Shown here in pieces: positions 12,445-24,318 of a stretch of 64,000 bases of DNA. The notes beneath the pieces were generated by a model. It made no database searches and was not told the DNA's origin. It saw nothing but the letters and a program-made list of their open reading frames with translations. This DNA is from Cyclaneusma minus (lineage: Eukaryota; Ascomycota; Leotiomycetes; Marthamycetales; Marthamycetaceae): contig JAKZHN010000002.1 of the NCBI GenBank assembly GCA_037179335.1, positions 496,001-560,000 of the forward strand, given 5' to 3'. The translations under genes and the position numbers were made by a program. Positions within the stretch are counted from its first letter, which is position 1. Each line of letters starts with the position of its first letter.

Positions 12445-13885
12445 TTAGAACGACGGGTTGGCATTCGTCAGAAGCTGCTCAAAGTATGCCTCAAACCAAG
12501 TTCCAGCCTCAGGCGCCGGCTGCAAAGCATCACTCAAACCACAGTGGTAATCGTATCTTGCAGAAGTGGTGTTTGAGGTACCATCACACTCGCCACCAGG
12601 CTTAACCCAGACAAAAGCATCAGCAAGCGCATCACCAGTGTCTGTAGTTGGGCGAACACCAAAGCCAGTACCAATGACATTGCACCAGTCACCCCAAGCC
12701 GCTTGCTCGGTAGGCTGTACACCGTTGCGGCTTGTGTCGATGATGAAATGGGCTGGGTAGCCATTCTGCGTGAGAAGAGGAGCAAGAGCGTTGATGTAGA
12801 GCTTCTCGTCGTAGTTGGCGTCGCCGGATGTGTAGGAGGGCGCGGATGCGATGTTGAAGGCGTTGTAATTGGCGACATTGGTGGCGAGACCACGGACAGC
12901 GGCGGGTGATGAAGCGTTCTTGTAGAGGGTACCGAAAAGCTGGGCAGCGGGGGTGATGTTGGCAGACCAACCTAGCCATCCGGCGTGTCCGGCGTCCAGG
13001 TACATGGACACATTGTCGAGGTTGAGCTCTTGGATGGCATAAGTGACACACTCGAGGTAAGCGGACTCGGCGTTGGCGCATTTGGTGACATCGAGGTTGG
13101 TCACCAGATTGGCAAGGGAATCGGGCTCGATGATGAGAATGATGTTGGTGCCAGAGTGAGCCTTCACAATCGTGACAATTGAGTCGATGTATGCTTTGTA
13201 GTTGGCAACACCATTGTCTGCGATCGAATATTCTCCATTGGAGGCAGCGGCCGAGCAGTCACGGTCTGGCAAGTCATAAACGACAAATGTTCCGGCGACC
13301 GGTGGATCGGCACCAGCAGCGTTCAAGGCCTCGATGTTGGTCAAGTAAGTGTCCATGGTAGGGACCTTGGCAGCCGTGTCTCTGAAAAACTGATTAGCGT
13401 GGAGAAAGCTCGATATTGTCAGGAAAAACTTACAGCCAAACGAAGGTACCAACTTCGGCAACAGCAGAAGCCTTGGTCTTCAAGGTGCCAGTAAGCGACG
13501 GAATTGCTGAGGTGTAGATCTCAGATGAGTAGTACGGATTGGCGTAAAGCTGGTACCCAGAGAAAGGGTTGTCGCTGGCCGCAGCGGTTGTAGCCGCGGA
13601 CACAGTGCCGGTGCCAGCTGCTGTTGTCGAAGCTGCCACTGTCGCCGTGGCAGAAGTTGCAGCCTCTCCAGGAAGGCATTGCGAGTAGTAGGCGCCGCTA
13701 GCAGTGCAAACGTAGCCAGAAACGCAAGTAGTGAGTCCAGTCCAACCGGTACCACCGCCTGAGATCGTCAGCTATGGTTCAAAGGTAGCATAACTTTGGG
13801 ACTCACATTGAGCATAAGCAGCAGCCTGGGCGATGGCAGCCGGCAGAAGAGCGCCGACTGCGAGGAGAACCTTGTTTGGAGACAT
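12445..13885 (-). CDS. Secreted cellobiohydrolase II, CBM1-GH6
   Basis: GH6 exo-acting cellulase releasing cellobiose from the non-reducing end. Three exons: 13885-13807, 13758-13434, 13381-12445; 1341 bases, 446 aa, close to Trichoderma Cel6A. A signal peptide (MSPNKVLLAVGALLPAAIAQ) precedes CBM1 (QCGGTGWTG to YYSQCLPG), an Ala/Thr-rich linker and the catalytic domain from NPFSGYQLYANPYY. The two known catalytic-centre aspartates lie in VVYDLPDRDCSAA and IIEPDSLANLVTN. FVWVKPGGECDGTS near the end is also typical. A TATATA element about 100 bases upstream (minus strand, 13988-13983) is a plausible core promoter. The N-terminal module is nearly identical to that of the neighbouring GH5 gene. 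Confidence 0.97.
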
Positions 13886-15851
13886 TGTGATGCCAAGAGG
13901 AAAGCAGGGAGACCTAGAGAGTGTGATATCAAAAGAATGTTCTGAGATGAAGAAAAGAAAGCAAACGTTTGATCTCTCCCAGTATATATGTGAACATCAA
14001 AAGCTGTAGGTTGCCAAGCCAAATCTGCGGTGGCGAAGGTTACCGAAGATCGGTTCTTTCAGGAACCACATCGGAAGAATGAAGCCGCATTTCCATACTG
14101 CGGATAGGCCGCAGAGTTCGATGCCTGCGTTCGGAGCCGACAAGTAGAAAAGCCCTGAAGAATACGGCGAGATGAGATGATTCCAGGTACTTGATTGAAC
14201 AACGCCACCCCTCCATGCAAGAATTTGAAGCCACCAGGAGTACCCGCCGGAGACCATACCATCCAGGGACTCCTGTGGTTTGTCGTGAAGATTGCAGGTC
14301 ACCTGTACTACTATGGAGTTGGCAAGCCGGTTGAACAGCACGAGATCCAAGATATGCCCAATCAAACAATCGAAACAAGACCACTCGAAAATCGGTCTAT
14401 CGCCAAGAAAAGACAAACTTCTATCTTGGGAGGAAATCGGGAAGATCTGTGGATCGACGGGCCGGCGGGAAAGTACATAGAGTAAACGGAAACAGAAACA
14501 TGCTTCCTAGAGCTGCTGCAGGCTGAATATTCAAGATTCAAGATTCTTACCTGCCAGGTACGAGTATACTGTATGCAATAAGCATTGTTGTATTGCCTGA
14601 AGCCGCCGCAGGAACAATTTAAAGCTCCGTTGGCGTGGGCATGTGCCGCATGGCGATTTTGCCGCTGGAGGCCCTCAATTACCCCGGAAAACACAACAGC
14701 CGCTCGCCTTCTATGCATCTCGATATTGATTGCTCTTGACCCCGCAATCTCGGACACAGCCTCCCAAGCCTCAAGGACCCAAAATGATACTGACAGACAG
14801 GTTTCTCGTAATGCCCAAGCCACGCGTAGAGGAGTTTCCAGCCGTGTGGTGTTAAGAATGGGTTGCCTTCATATTAAGAAGGCCTCGAGTAGGCCCGTTT
14901 TCCTCTTTATCCGTACGAGTGATCTGAGAGATAACATAAAGTTCGAATAGGCCTGACGAGTCGATTTCTGACATAACCTGAGGTGTGGCCCCGGCAAAGG
15001 ACTTTGACAGAGTGGTACAATGCCACGCATTCCGGATGGCGATCCTGGGATGTCCCCGTTCCGCTGTCAATAGTCCAGCTTCAAATTCGGATCGTAGGCT
15101 TCGGGCAATGTTGATGTGCAATGTCGACGGAAGGGTATCCGCAGATACCCGGAAAGCGCTCTGAAAAGCTCTAGGTATCTCAGGTAAAGTCGAAGGTAAG
15201 CGAAATTCCAAAGAAGAAACGGTGCAATATGTTCCGTTTGGATGATTGACACAAGGAAACTCACCACTAATATGGATGAACCGGATGAACTGCAGACAAC
15301 CCCAGATGCGTCTGCATGACCACGTTTCAGAAATCGACCAATGGACAGCAGGAGCGTTTCGAGAAGTCGATCCCACTATACCGCTCGTCACACCGGCGTT
15401 AATTAAAGATTAGTACTGGCACTCAAGTAAGTGACAGCGAATCTAGCAGAACATCAATATCCAGACTGCTTGGGAGAGGACCGAGTAAACGAACCTTTGT
15501 GATCACACGATGGTTGTGTAGCCAATCCCCTCCACGATTCTAGGTAGGAGGCCAACCTCCGAGTTCTTGCCTATACCTTGTTCATTAAGGTGATGGGTTA
15601 TGGTGGTCCTGAAACTTCTCCAGATTGCTACAAGAGACAGATTCTTGACTATGGCCTCGACAGACGAAGAGATGAGGAAAGTAGCCGCTGATCTGATGGA
15701 AATTTCCCGACTGTGACGTACCGGGGATTATATATATAGGGGTGATGCAAGCCGAGTCCAAGTTGAGGAGAGCATCCAACATTGCCACGCACCCGATTGA
15801 GCAAATCATTGTATACCTAATTCCAGAGATACTTCGTGCCGTGACGCCAAA
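13886..15851. other. Divergent intergenic region GH6 / AA9
   Basis: This 2-kb spacer between the divergent GH6 and AA9 genes must hold both promoters. Short frames on both strands look non-coding. Confidence 0.45.
15728..15738 (+). promoter_or_regulatory. TATA box of the AA9 gene
   Basis: An uninterrupted TATATATATA run lies about 115 bases upstream of the AA9 ATG, a normal distance for a fungal core promoter with a short 5' leader. Confidence 0.6.
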
Positions 15852-16710
15852 ATGAAGACTTTCGCGACTCTTGCCGCTGGCGTGTCCCTCCTCGCCAGCC
15901 AGGTACATGCCCACTGTGAGTTGAGCCAGCCCCTTTGCCAACGAAGAAGTATGCTAAGGCGGAAGATCAGACATCTTCGAGTACTTGACCGTCAACGATG
16001 TCAAGTATGCCCAGTATCAGTACATCCGTGAGAATACCAACTACAACTCGCCAGTGACAGATCTCACATCAGATGATCTCCGCTGCAATGTTGGTGCGAA
16101 CGGCTCATCGACTGACACCATCTCCGTTGCTGCCGGCTCGACCGTGACATTCACCCTCGACACACCTGTGTACCACCAAGGTCCCATTTCTTGGTACATG
16201 GCCAAGGCACCGTCTACCGCTGCTGCATTTGATGGGTCTGGCACAGTTTGGTTCAAGTTCTTGGACGTTGGCCCAACCTTCTCCGGATCAACTGCCACTT
16301 GGGACATGTCAGGTAAGCTTCCGCGCCCACTAGAACGCTTGAAACAAATAAGAGGAAGCGAGTTGACTGACAACCGCTAGGCTCTTACACCGCCACCATC
16401 CCCGAATGCCTTGAGGACGGTGACTATCTCTTGAAGATCCAGTCTCTTGCGATTCACAACCCCTGGCCCGCAGGTGTTCCTCAGTTCTACAGCGAATGTG
16501 CTCAGATTACCTTGACCGGCGGCACTGGCGCCGGCACTCCTAGCCCGCTCGTTGCAATCCCAGGATACATTTCCGACACTGACCCAGGATACACTGTCAA
16601 CATTTACAGCGACGTGAGTAGTATGATGCAGGAAATTCGGAAAAGTGAGCTAACAAAGTGCCTAGTTCACCAACTACACGGTCCCCGGACCTGCTGTGTG
16701 GTCTTGCTAG
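15852..16710 (+). CDS. AA9 lytic polysaccharide monooxygenase, secreted
   Basis: Copper-dependent enzyme that cleaves cellulose oxidatively. Four exons: 15852-15915, 15971-16312, 16381-16613, 16666-16710; 684 bases, 227 aa, single domain without CBM1. After signal cleavage (..LLASQVHA) the mature protein begins with His21 (HYIFEYLTV), the first ligand of the histidine brace. The second His lies in DTPVYHQGPISWYMAKAP and the axial Tyr in GVPQFYSECAQI. It ends FTNYTVPGPAVWSC, with a short 45-base last exon. It lies 1.2 kb upstream of cellobiose dehydrogenase on the same strand; that enzyme is a known electron donor to AA9 proteins. Confidence 0.96.
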
Positions 16711-17902
16711 ACAAGGAAGCGGATCGAACGCAGAGAGGAGTGATTGAGGCAGTAGGAAGGGGCCAATCGGGCGAAGGAAGGGAACAGTTTCGTGATTGGG
16801 TTGTGTAGAAGCGAAGGAAGACTATGACAACTGTCAAGAGCTTGAAGTTATACCAGTGCCTTTTAGCAATACAATGAACAACTTTAGGGTCAATTGTTCC
16901 CATGCTGATATTCCATGTGACGAGAAAAGAAAAGGTTGCGACAAGCCGCGTGTCACACGCGTCTTCTGAATAGCTTCAAAGCCGAACGGACAGAATAACA
17001 GATGAACATACCGACGGAACCCTCTCACCGACCTAACAACGCGCACGCGTGGATCACCGGGGCGTGGAAATCCGGGGTAAACTCCCGCATTGGTGGTCAT
17101 GCTGCGACTTGCATAACGGTACGGTTCCTGGAAACATTGAAGCCTGTAAGCCAGTCAAGCTGGACCACTCGTGATATTACGGAAGGGAGGTCCGGTGTCA
17201 CGTTGAGTTCTTTTTATCCAAATTGATTGTGGTGGTGAGTCGCGTCAAGCGTTTTCCGCCAGTCGGAATAACCATCCTCCGCAGCCCACCATGCCAGATG
17301 TGGTTAGCTCGGCACGCGGGTTGCGATCAACCCCACTTCTGCAACCACCGCCATCAATTTCTAACACTCACCCTGCTTGTACTCATGTTGTTCAAAAATA
17401 CCTACTTCTCTAACAGCTTCCAGCGATTCATACTCAGTCTGCCAGCTAGTGGCGAGCTTACACCTCCCTGACACATTCATCCTATCTCGCCACAATGACC
17501 GAGGCTTTCCCTAGAATCTAAGGTAGATGATGGATGCGTCGTCCCGTCGGTGCCGTCTCGTCCCCCTTGCCGTCCGATGCTTTTCAAGGACTAGCTATGA
17601 TTTGCGCTAGGTTCGCCTTTATCTCGAAAACAGCACCGCCAGCTTCTACGCTTGAAATTGAACCGACCCACTATGTCCCGGTATCTCTGTCCCATGGACA
17701 TAGTTGTTCCTGATTAAGGTACCGCTGGGGGCATCCAAGTTGCCACTCAGTAAGTTAGTGTAGTATTGCTGCACAATATCATAAGTCCTCTATCTCTTTA
17801 CGTCCTCGTGGGCTTTCAGATTCTTGTTCTTGGCATTCTTTTCTCCCCTTCCTGACCTGGATTTTCCCTCAAGTTGAGCTTCGCTTGCTTACCGCCACCA
17901 AG
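16711..17902. other. Intergenic, AA9 3' flank and CDH promoter
   Basis: No gene is seen in this 1.2-kb stretch. The last few hundred bases are pyrimidine-rich and should carry the cellobiose dehydrogenase promoter; I see no TATA box. Confidence 0.4.
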
Positions 17903-20699
17903 ATGAAGAGCAGCAACATCTTGAGTAGCGTTCTTGTTGCTGCAGTATGTCGTGAGTTTGTCCTATCAAGCTCTGCAAATTTCAGCCACACGTTCTGACT
18001 TTCTAGTAGTGCTTGAAGTTGTCTATGCTCAAACCACAACCGAAATATACACGGACGCAGACACTGGAATATCTTTTGGCACAACCGTAGTCAGTACTGC
18101 GGAGACAGAGGGTGGCTTTACAGTCGGTTTCGCCTTGCCTCCAAGTGCAGCTACCACTAACTACTATGACTACATCGGTATTATGGTGAGTCTTTCCGGA
18201 AATGCTTTCTCTAGAAGTAGCTGAAGAACAGTAGGTCGGTGCCATCAACAATGGCACCGGTTGGTCTGGTATCTCCCACGGTGGCGGCATGCCAGACTCC
18301 CTTCTTCTGATGGCATGGGCCTACAATGGAGACATTTTGCATTCATTCCGATATGCAACTGGATATGTCACTCCCGACTTGTACACAGGAAACGCAACAC
18401 TCACGCCAATTTCCAAATCAATCAACGATACGCACTGGCAGTTGATTTACTTATGCTCAAACTGCTTCGAGTGGGATCAGGACGACTCCACTGGCTCAAC
18501 ATCGACCTCCGGCGGGACTTTGGTCATTGGATGGGCTCAGGCTTTCCCATTGCCCTCGCCCGCATCAAGCACAGCCGGCGCGATTGTTGAGCACGACAAT
18601 GGCTTTGATATTTTCGGATATCCTGTTGCATCTGCCACATTCTCCTCCTATTCAGCTTGGGCTACGCAGACGATGACCTCGACATCCGCTACAGGGTCGG
18701 CAACTCCAACACCTACGAGCTCGACTTCAGCAAGTGCGACAGCTACCAGCTCGTACTCTTCACAGCCAGTTCCAACATCCGCATATGATTACATTGTTGT
18801 TGGCGGTGGAGCAGGAGGTGTTCCAGTTGCCGACGCTCTCTCCGCCGCTGGACACTCGGTTCTCCTGATAGAACGTGGTCCGCCTTCCTCGGGACGTTAC
18901 AACGGTACAATGAAACCAGCCTGGCTGGACGGCACAAACTTGACTCGTTTCGATGTGCCCGGTCTCTGCAACGAGATTTGGGTTGATTCTGCCAATGTCG
19001 CTTGTCCCGACACCGACCAAATGGCCGGTTGCGTTCTAGGAGGAGGTACAGCCGTCAATGCCGGTCTCTGGTGGAAACCGAACACCGTTGACTGGGATGT
19101 CAATTTCCCCAAAGGATGGCAATCGAGCGACATGTCAGCTGCAACAACGAGCGTCTTCAACCGAATTCCTGGCACTGATCATCCTTCAATGGATGGCCAG
19201 CTGTACTACCAGCAAGGTTTCGATGTCATCACTTCTGGCCTGGCAGCTGCTGGATGGACAGATCTTGCTGGCACAAATGGTATCAACGCATCTCCCAATG
19301 AGAAGAATCGCACCTATGGCCACACCGAGTACATGTTCATCAATGGCGAGCGCGGGGGCCCCTTGGCTACATACCTGGTGAGCGCTTCGGCTCGGTCAAA
19401 CTTCAAGATGTGGACCAACACCACTGTTGACAAAGTTATCCGCACGGCTGGTCACATAACCGGTGTTCAAGTCGAAGCTTTCGGCGATGGTGGGTACAAA
19501 GGTGTCATCAACGTGACAGCCACCACTGGGCGAGTAATTCTGTCCGCCGGCGTCTTTGGTACCAGCAAGATCCTGTTCCGCAGTGGCATTGGCCCAACCG
19601 ATCAACTCACCGTGGTTTCGGGCAGCACGGATGGCCCTACCATGATAAACTCAAACCAGTGGATTGACCTCCCGGTGGGAGAAAACTTGGACGACCACAC
19701 CAACACCGATACCCTCGTCTCACACCCAAACGTGACGTTCTACGATTTTTACGCAGCCTGGAACAACCCAAACGCAACAGATGCATCAATGTACTTGAAC
19801 CATCGCACGGGCATTCTCGCCCAGGCAGCACCCAATATCGGGCCCATGATGTTTGATGAGATCACAGGTGCAGACGGTGTTGTGAGACAGCTTGAGTGGA
19901 CCTCGAGAGTAGAGTCCAATACTGGTACTGACAGTGCAGGTGACAACCACACCATGACCATGAGCCAGTATCTCGGACGAGGAGCTACTTCTCGAGGCCG
20001 ATTGACCATCAAGGCTGACTTGACAACGACTGTGTCAACCGTGCCTTACTTGCACGATCAAAACGACATCGACGCTGTCATCCAAGGCATTGAAAACTTG
20101 CAAAATGCCCTATCAAGCATTCCAGACCTGACATGGATCGCCCCTGACGCCAACACATCCGCCACCGACTATGTGAACAACGTAAGTCCAATTCTCCCAG
20201 CCTCGGCCTCTCCGTTCCTCTCTTCAAGAGATTCTTCTAACTTAAGCTCCAAAACCAGATGCTAGTAGCAACCTCCAACCGCCGCGCCAACCACTGGATC
20301 GGCACCGCCAAAATCGGCACAGACGACGGCCGCACCAACAACGGCACCGCCGTCGTCGATCTCAACACCAAAGTCTACGGTACCGACAATCTCTTTGTCG
20401 TCGACGCTAGCATTTTCCCTGGCGAGCCAAGCACCAATCCTTCGGCATACATCGTCATCGCGAGTCAGAAAGCAGCGAGCAACATTCTGGCATTGGCGGC
20501 GCCGAGTGTTGTGGCACGTTATCAGCAGTGTGGTGGGATTGCGTGGACGGGAAGTTCGGTTTGTGCGGCTGGGACTGTTTGTACTTGGCAGAATGCTGAG
20601 TACTTTCAGGTGAGTTTGAGATTTCCGAACTCGTTGTGTGAACATTTTGAGGTTTTTCAATCGATGCTGACTGTGAATTGTGCCTGGTAGTGTCTATGA
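17903..20699 (+). CDS. Cellobiose dehydrogenase (AA8 cytochrome - AA3_1 flavin domain - CBM1)
   Basis: Secreted flavocytochrome that oxidises cellobiose to the lactone and passes electrons via haem b to AA9 enzymes. Five exons: 17903-17951, 18007-18185, 18235-20181, 20259-20609, 20691-20699; 2535 bases, 844 aa. A signal peptide precedes the AA8 cytochrome domain (about 25-220; GGGMPDS and INDTHWQLIYLC fit the Met/His haem ligands). A Ser/Thr linker leads to the flavin domain from about 259 (YIVVGGGAGGVPVADALS, an FAD Rossmann motif). The catalytic His lies in NHWIGTAK (about 735) and the Asn in STNPSAYIV (about 783). A C-terminal CBM1 starts near 812 (RYQQCGGIAWTG) and ends QCL in a 9-base last exon. 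The C-terminal CBM1 fits ascomycete class II enzymes. Confidence 0.96.
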
Positions 20700-20846
20700 G
20701 TTTTTTTCTGTGTTTCTGGTCTACCTGTTGCCCAGCTTTGTATATATCTCCCCGTCGTCTCGGTTTTTTCCATTGTACATACTTGTTTGACTAAATACTC
20801 CGTTTATCTGGCATACTTCCCGTGGTTCATCGAGTTCCTAGTGGCC

Positions 20847-22221
20847 TCAACATTTCTTCCATTCCCATCGATGACTTGAAATTCTCGATACGAGAAAAAG
20901 CAGCGCCCCAAAGACTATACACGAAGCAGCGAACATCTGAGCGTACAAATAGCCTCCTCCGTCGTATACAAACAGGGCACCGGCAATGGGTGGCCCAGCA
21001 AGCTGTCCCAATGACATGACTGTAAACATCATACCCATTTCTGCACCAATTCTTGTATGGTCACGGCCTGCACTCGCCAATGCAGGCGCCGTGAGGCTCT
21101 GAATATTGGCTGCCATGAAGCCGTAAGTGACTACCAGGCCCCAAAGTCCAGACAAAGTATGTATGCCGGCCCATACATAGACGAGAATGCCAGTGCATGC
21201 AACGATGATGACAAGCGTATTTTGTGGACCGATGTATTGATCTGACAAATAAGAAGGAATGATGCGTCCGGGTATACCAAGTGCGTTAATCACTAAGAGA
21301 AATGAGAGTGCGGTGCTTGATGGGGCGGACAACACGTCTTCCGCATAAGAGGTGATCTGGTGAAGTGCGTAAGTTATGGAACCAGTAGTGGTAATCAAAA
21401 GGAAACAACAAGCGGGCTTACGTAGAAATAGACGAAATAAAGTCCAAGCATAACCATAAACATAGCCAGGGCAAACACACTAAACCAAGGGTCCCGAAAA
21501 GAATCAAGGGCAATCAGTGCCCCTCCTTTGCGAGGAGCAGCTCTAGGTTTCAGGATCGCCAAAGCGATAGCTGCGTTGGCCAAACATACAAAGCCGATGA
21601 CTCTCACTGTCCATCCAATCCCCACCTTATCAAGGAGCTGGCGTGCAATGAGCGGGAAAACGATGCCACCAGTAGCAGAACCCATGCTCGTACCGCACAT
21701 TGCAACAGCTTTCTTCGAAGAAAAATATGTAGCAACGACAGTCATGATGGGAATGAGAACAATCCACTCTCCAGCCCCTGGCAGATTCCTTGAGCCAGCA
21801 CCAGCTGCCAGTATTCCGTGACAAGCGAAGTCATGAAGATGCCAATCAGCTGAAGAGTGAAGCCGGTGATGACGAGGTGATAGAAGTATCCTGCATCTGC
21901 GGCACGGCCCGAGAAAGCACTGATGAATAGGAGGATGAATGCTTGGATGCTGCTGACCCAGGATATGGTGGAGGACGATTCGTGGAGGGCATTGGTGTAA
22001 TATGAGAGAAAAAATCCAAAGGCGTTGGTATAGCCGAGCCCACCCATGGCGGCGAGATGGCCGGCGAATACTTGCGACCACGCAAGGAGACCGCCATCTG
22101 GAGGTGGCTGCTGAGAAATTGGGATGTCGGAGGAAACGAGTTCGTGTGTCTGGGTGCCATTATCGACATTTTTTTCGCCGTGAATTTCCGAGAGAGGCTT
22201 TTCTGAAGTTTCAGCTGACAT
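20847..22221 (-). CDS. MFS monocarboxylate-type transporter with an apparent frameshift
   Basis: Twelve-helix major facilitator of the fungal monocarboxylate (MCT/SLC16-like) group. The N-terminus has the diagnostic PPPDGGLLAWSQVFAGH and then AFGFFLSYY. From 22221 the frame runs to GLESGLFSFPS and hits TGA at 21744-21742. The conserved continuation (LIPIMTVVATYFSSKKAVA) lies in another frame, starting within the same few bases near 21755. No GT..AG intron spares that motif, so this reads as a 1-base deletion (or 2-base insertion). The second frame ends at 21422. A normal 65-base intron (21421-21357) follows, then the last exon 21356-20847. Corrected length would be about 436 aa, usual for the family. 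It converges on cellobiose dehydrogenase with 147 bases between. It could be a recent pseudogene or a sequencing error. Confidence 0.85.
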
Positions 22222-23189
22222 GGTCTATCGAGAAATGGAATTTTGGGGTGTATGAAAGGCTAGGTAGACTGAAGTTTTCAGGAGATGTCAGAGAAGGTCG
22301 GGAGATGCCACCCGATCTTTGAAGAAATATCAAGACTATCCTGGTAATCACGAGTGACTGTTAAGGGTCACCACGCCTGTCATACCTTATAGTAGTCGTA
22401 CCAAACTGAACTGCCGGAACTGGTGGGGTTGATTGTGAAGTACTAGTAGCACCAATACATCCTTGGGTAGTCCAAGTTTTTCACCCTGATTTTCGACTCA
22501 GCCGTCATCTAGTCAAAGACAGGCTTGAGTAAAAGACTTCTGATAGAAGTAGAATGAGGTTTCAATTTGGCTAAGAAAGGCCTTGAGAATCTCAACTTTA
22601 CTATACCATCCAACACACTTGTCTGCTGTATTCTTAGACCCGTTGATGTAGAGGTTGTCCTCAGCAAGCACGTGATCAACCACGTGATCAACCACGTGAT
22701 CAACCACGTGATCAATCGAATCCCCAACAAAGTTGGTGTTCACGGGCCAGTTAATAATGCGATCTGTTTGCTCAAAGTATTTTGATCAATTTAGCAAATT
22801 CAGCTTCTAAGCGAGTATTCACAGACGGGGCAATTGCCAATAACTGGTGAGGGGACTGGATCTCCATGCATTGAAGCGCTGTGTCACAATCGAAGTCGCT
22901 GCCTAAACCAGCCATTGGCTACTGATACGACATGTGGGTCTTCAGCTCTGCGCCTACCTGCACGCCCTATGAACCAACTGTCGAACTCCATCTCCACTTT
23001 CTGCAAGTGCAACTCCGCTCAGCAAGATCTCGCAAGAGCTCGTGAATTTTCAACTCACTTCCTCAGCCATACTCAGCCTCACCACTTCCATCAACAGGCA
23101 CAAAACCCCCATCCTTGATCACTTGTCTTTGAAACTTCGTTGACTCTTCACTGTCGTAAGACTCATAAGCCTACCTCGTGCCTACCATC
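22222..23189. other. Divergent intergenic region MFS / methyltransferase
   Basis: This 970-base spacer contains a perfect 12-base tandem repeat (listed separately) and otherwise no recognisable feature. Confidence 0.45.
22669..22716. repeat. 12-bp tandem repeat, four units of CACGTGATCAAC
   Basis: Four consecutive copies of CACGTGATCAAC are present; the last ends in T rather than C. Each unit carries a palindromic CACGTG E-box core and a palindromic TGATCA. It lies between the transporter and methyltransferase genes. Confidence 0.95.
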
Positions 23190-24279
23190 ATGACTACTAG
23201 TGGTTCCGCCGAATGGGATGGCTACCGTCTCATGCGAGACACTGTATCTTCATGTCGGTGTGTCAAATTACATCCAAAAATCAGGGCTTATCACTCCTAA
23301 CATCCACACAGTCTAAATGTCCAACACTATCTCTGGAAGCAGATATGCGGTTTCAACCTCGATCCGAAAATTCCCATATCGGCACATGAATCAGTGAAAA
23401 TTGCCGATGTTGGAACCGGAACAGGGTAGGCAAACCCGTAAAATTTAGCCCTTTCATGCAGCTGACGACAACCTGTAGTATCTGGCTCCTCGATGTCAAG
23501 CCTGGCACCGCATTCCACATCGACGGCTTCGACTTGTCCCTCGAGCAATGTCCACTAGGCCCACTCTTGCCTTCCGACTGCTCAATTCGCAAGCTAGACA
23601 TCCAAGGTTCACTTCCCAAAGATCTGAAGAATCAGTATGATATCGTGCACGTGCGATTGATTCAAGGCGGACTGAAAGAAGACCCTGTGCCTGCCCTCAA
23701 GAACTTGATGGCCATGCTAAGTGTGTTCATTTTACCTTCTTCCTTTTACGTGTACAACAACTAGAGTAGCTCGGGCTGATTCGGATCTTTTTCAGAGCCG
23801 GGAGGATATCTCCAATGGCAAGAGATCAATCTCAGCGGCATGAAAATCGCCAGCGTCCAACCGGGCTTGCCACAATCCAACATGGAACAAGTTCTCCAAA
23901 TCGCCAGCAAGTTCTTCGGCACGTAAGACAACACCACATGATCAACATCAAGTTTGACTTCCCTCCTCATGTTTTTAAACTGACAGCGTGCTTTAGGTGG
24001 ACTCCCAGACTGGCTGAAATATGCACCGAGAACGGTCTTCTCGAAGCCAAGACCACTGCTTATCCCATCCCCAAAGAGCTTGCTATTCCGTTTTGCCAGA
24101 CCCAAATGGCGGTTTATACGGAAATCAGCTGGGTCGCTATGAATAATAGCTCACCGGATGCGAAGGGACCGAAGTTTCGTGAGTTGCTTGAGAGGGCTAC
24201 TGCTGAGATGAAGAAAGGGGTTTGGCTGGACAACCGGATCGAAGTTACTGTGGCAAGGAAGGCGGAAGAAGGTGTCTAG
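23190..24279 (+). CDS. SAM-dependent methyltransferase, LaeA-like
   Basis: Class I methyltransferase of the fungal LaeA/Mtw group. Five exons: 23190-23257, 23312-23425, 23479-23720, 23796-23922, 23997-24279; 834 bases, 277 aa. SAM-binding motif I is KIADVGTGTGIWLLDV. Next are GFDLSLEQCPLGPLLP, the motif II/III-like region YDIVHVRLIQGGLKEDP and MLKPGGYLQWQEINLSG. The C-terminus (KFRELLERATAEMKKGVWLD) matches the usual end of such proteins. Many relatives sit in secondary-metabolite clusters or act as regulators, but no biosynthetic gene is adjacent here, so the substrate is unknown. Confidence 0.87.
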
Positions 24280-24318
24280 GTCGAGAACAAACAGAAGCTG
24301 CGATGCCTGACAGCTGTG

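Noticed and set aside
14852..15391. 179-codon minus-strand open frame between GH6 and AA9
   Set aside because: No family features, no splice-consistent extension; probably chance.
23190..24279. Possible secondary-metabolite cluster around the LaeA-like methyltransferase
   Set aside because: No PKS, NRPS, terpene or P450 gene lies nearby; the AsaB-like gene is 37 kb away.
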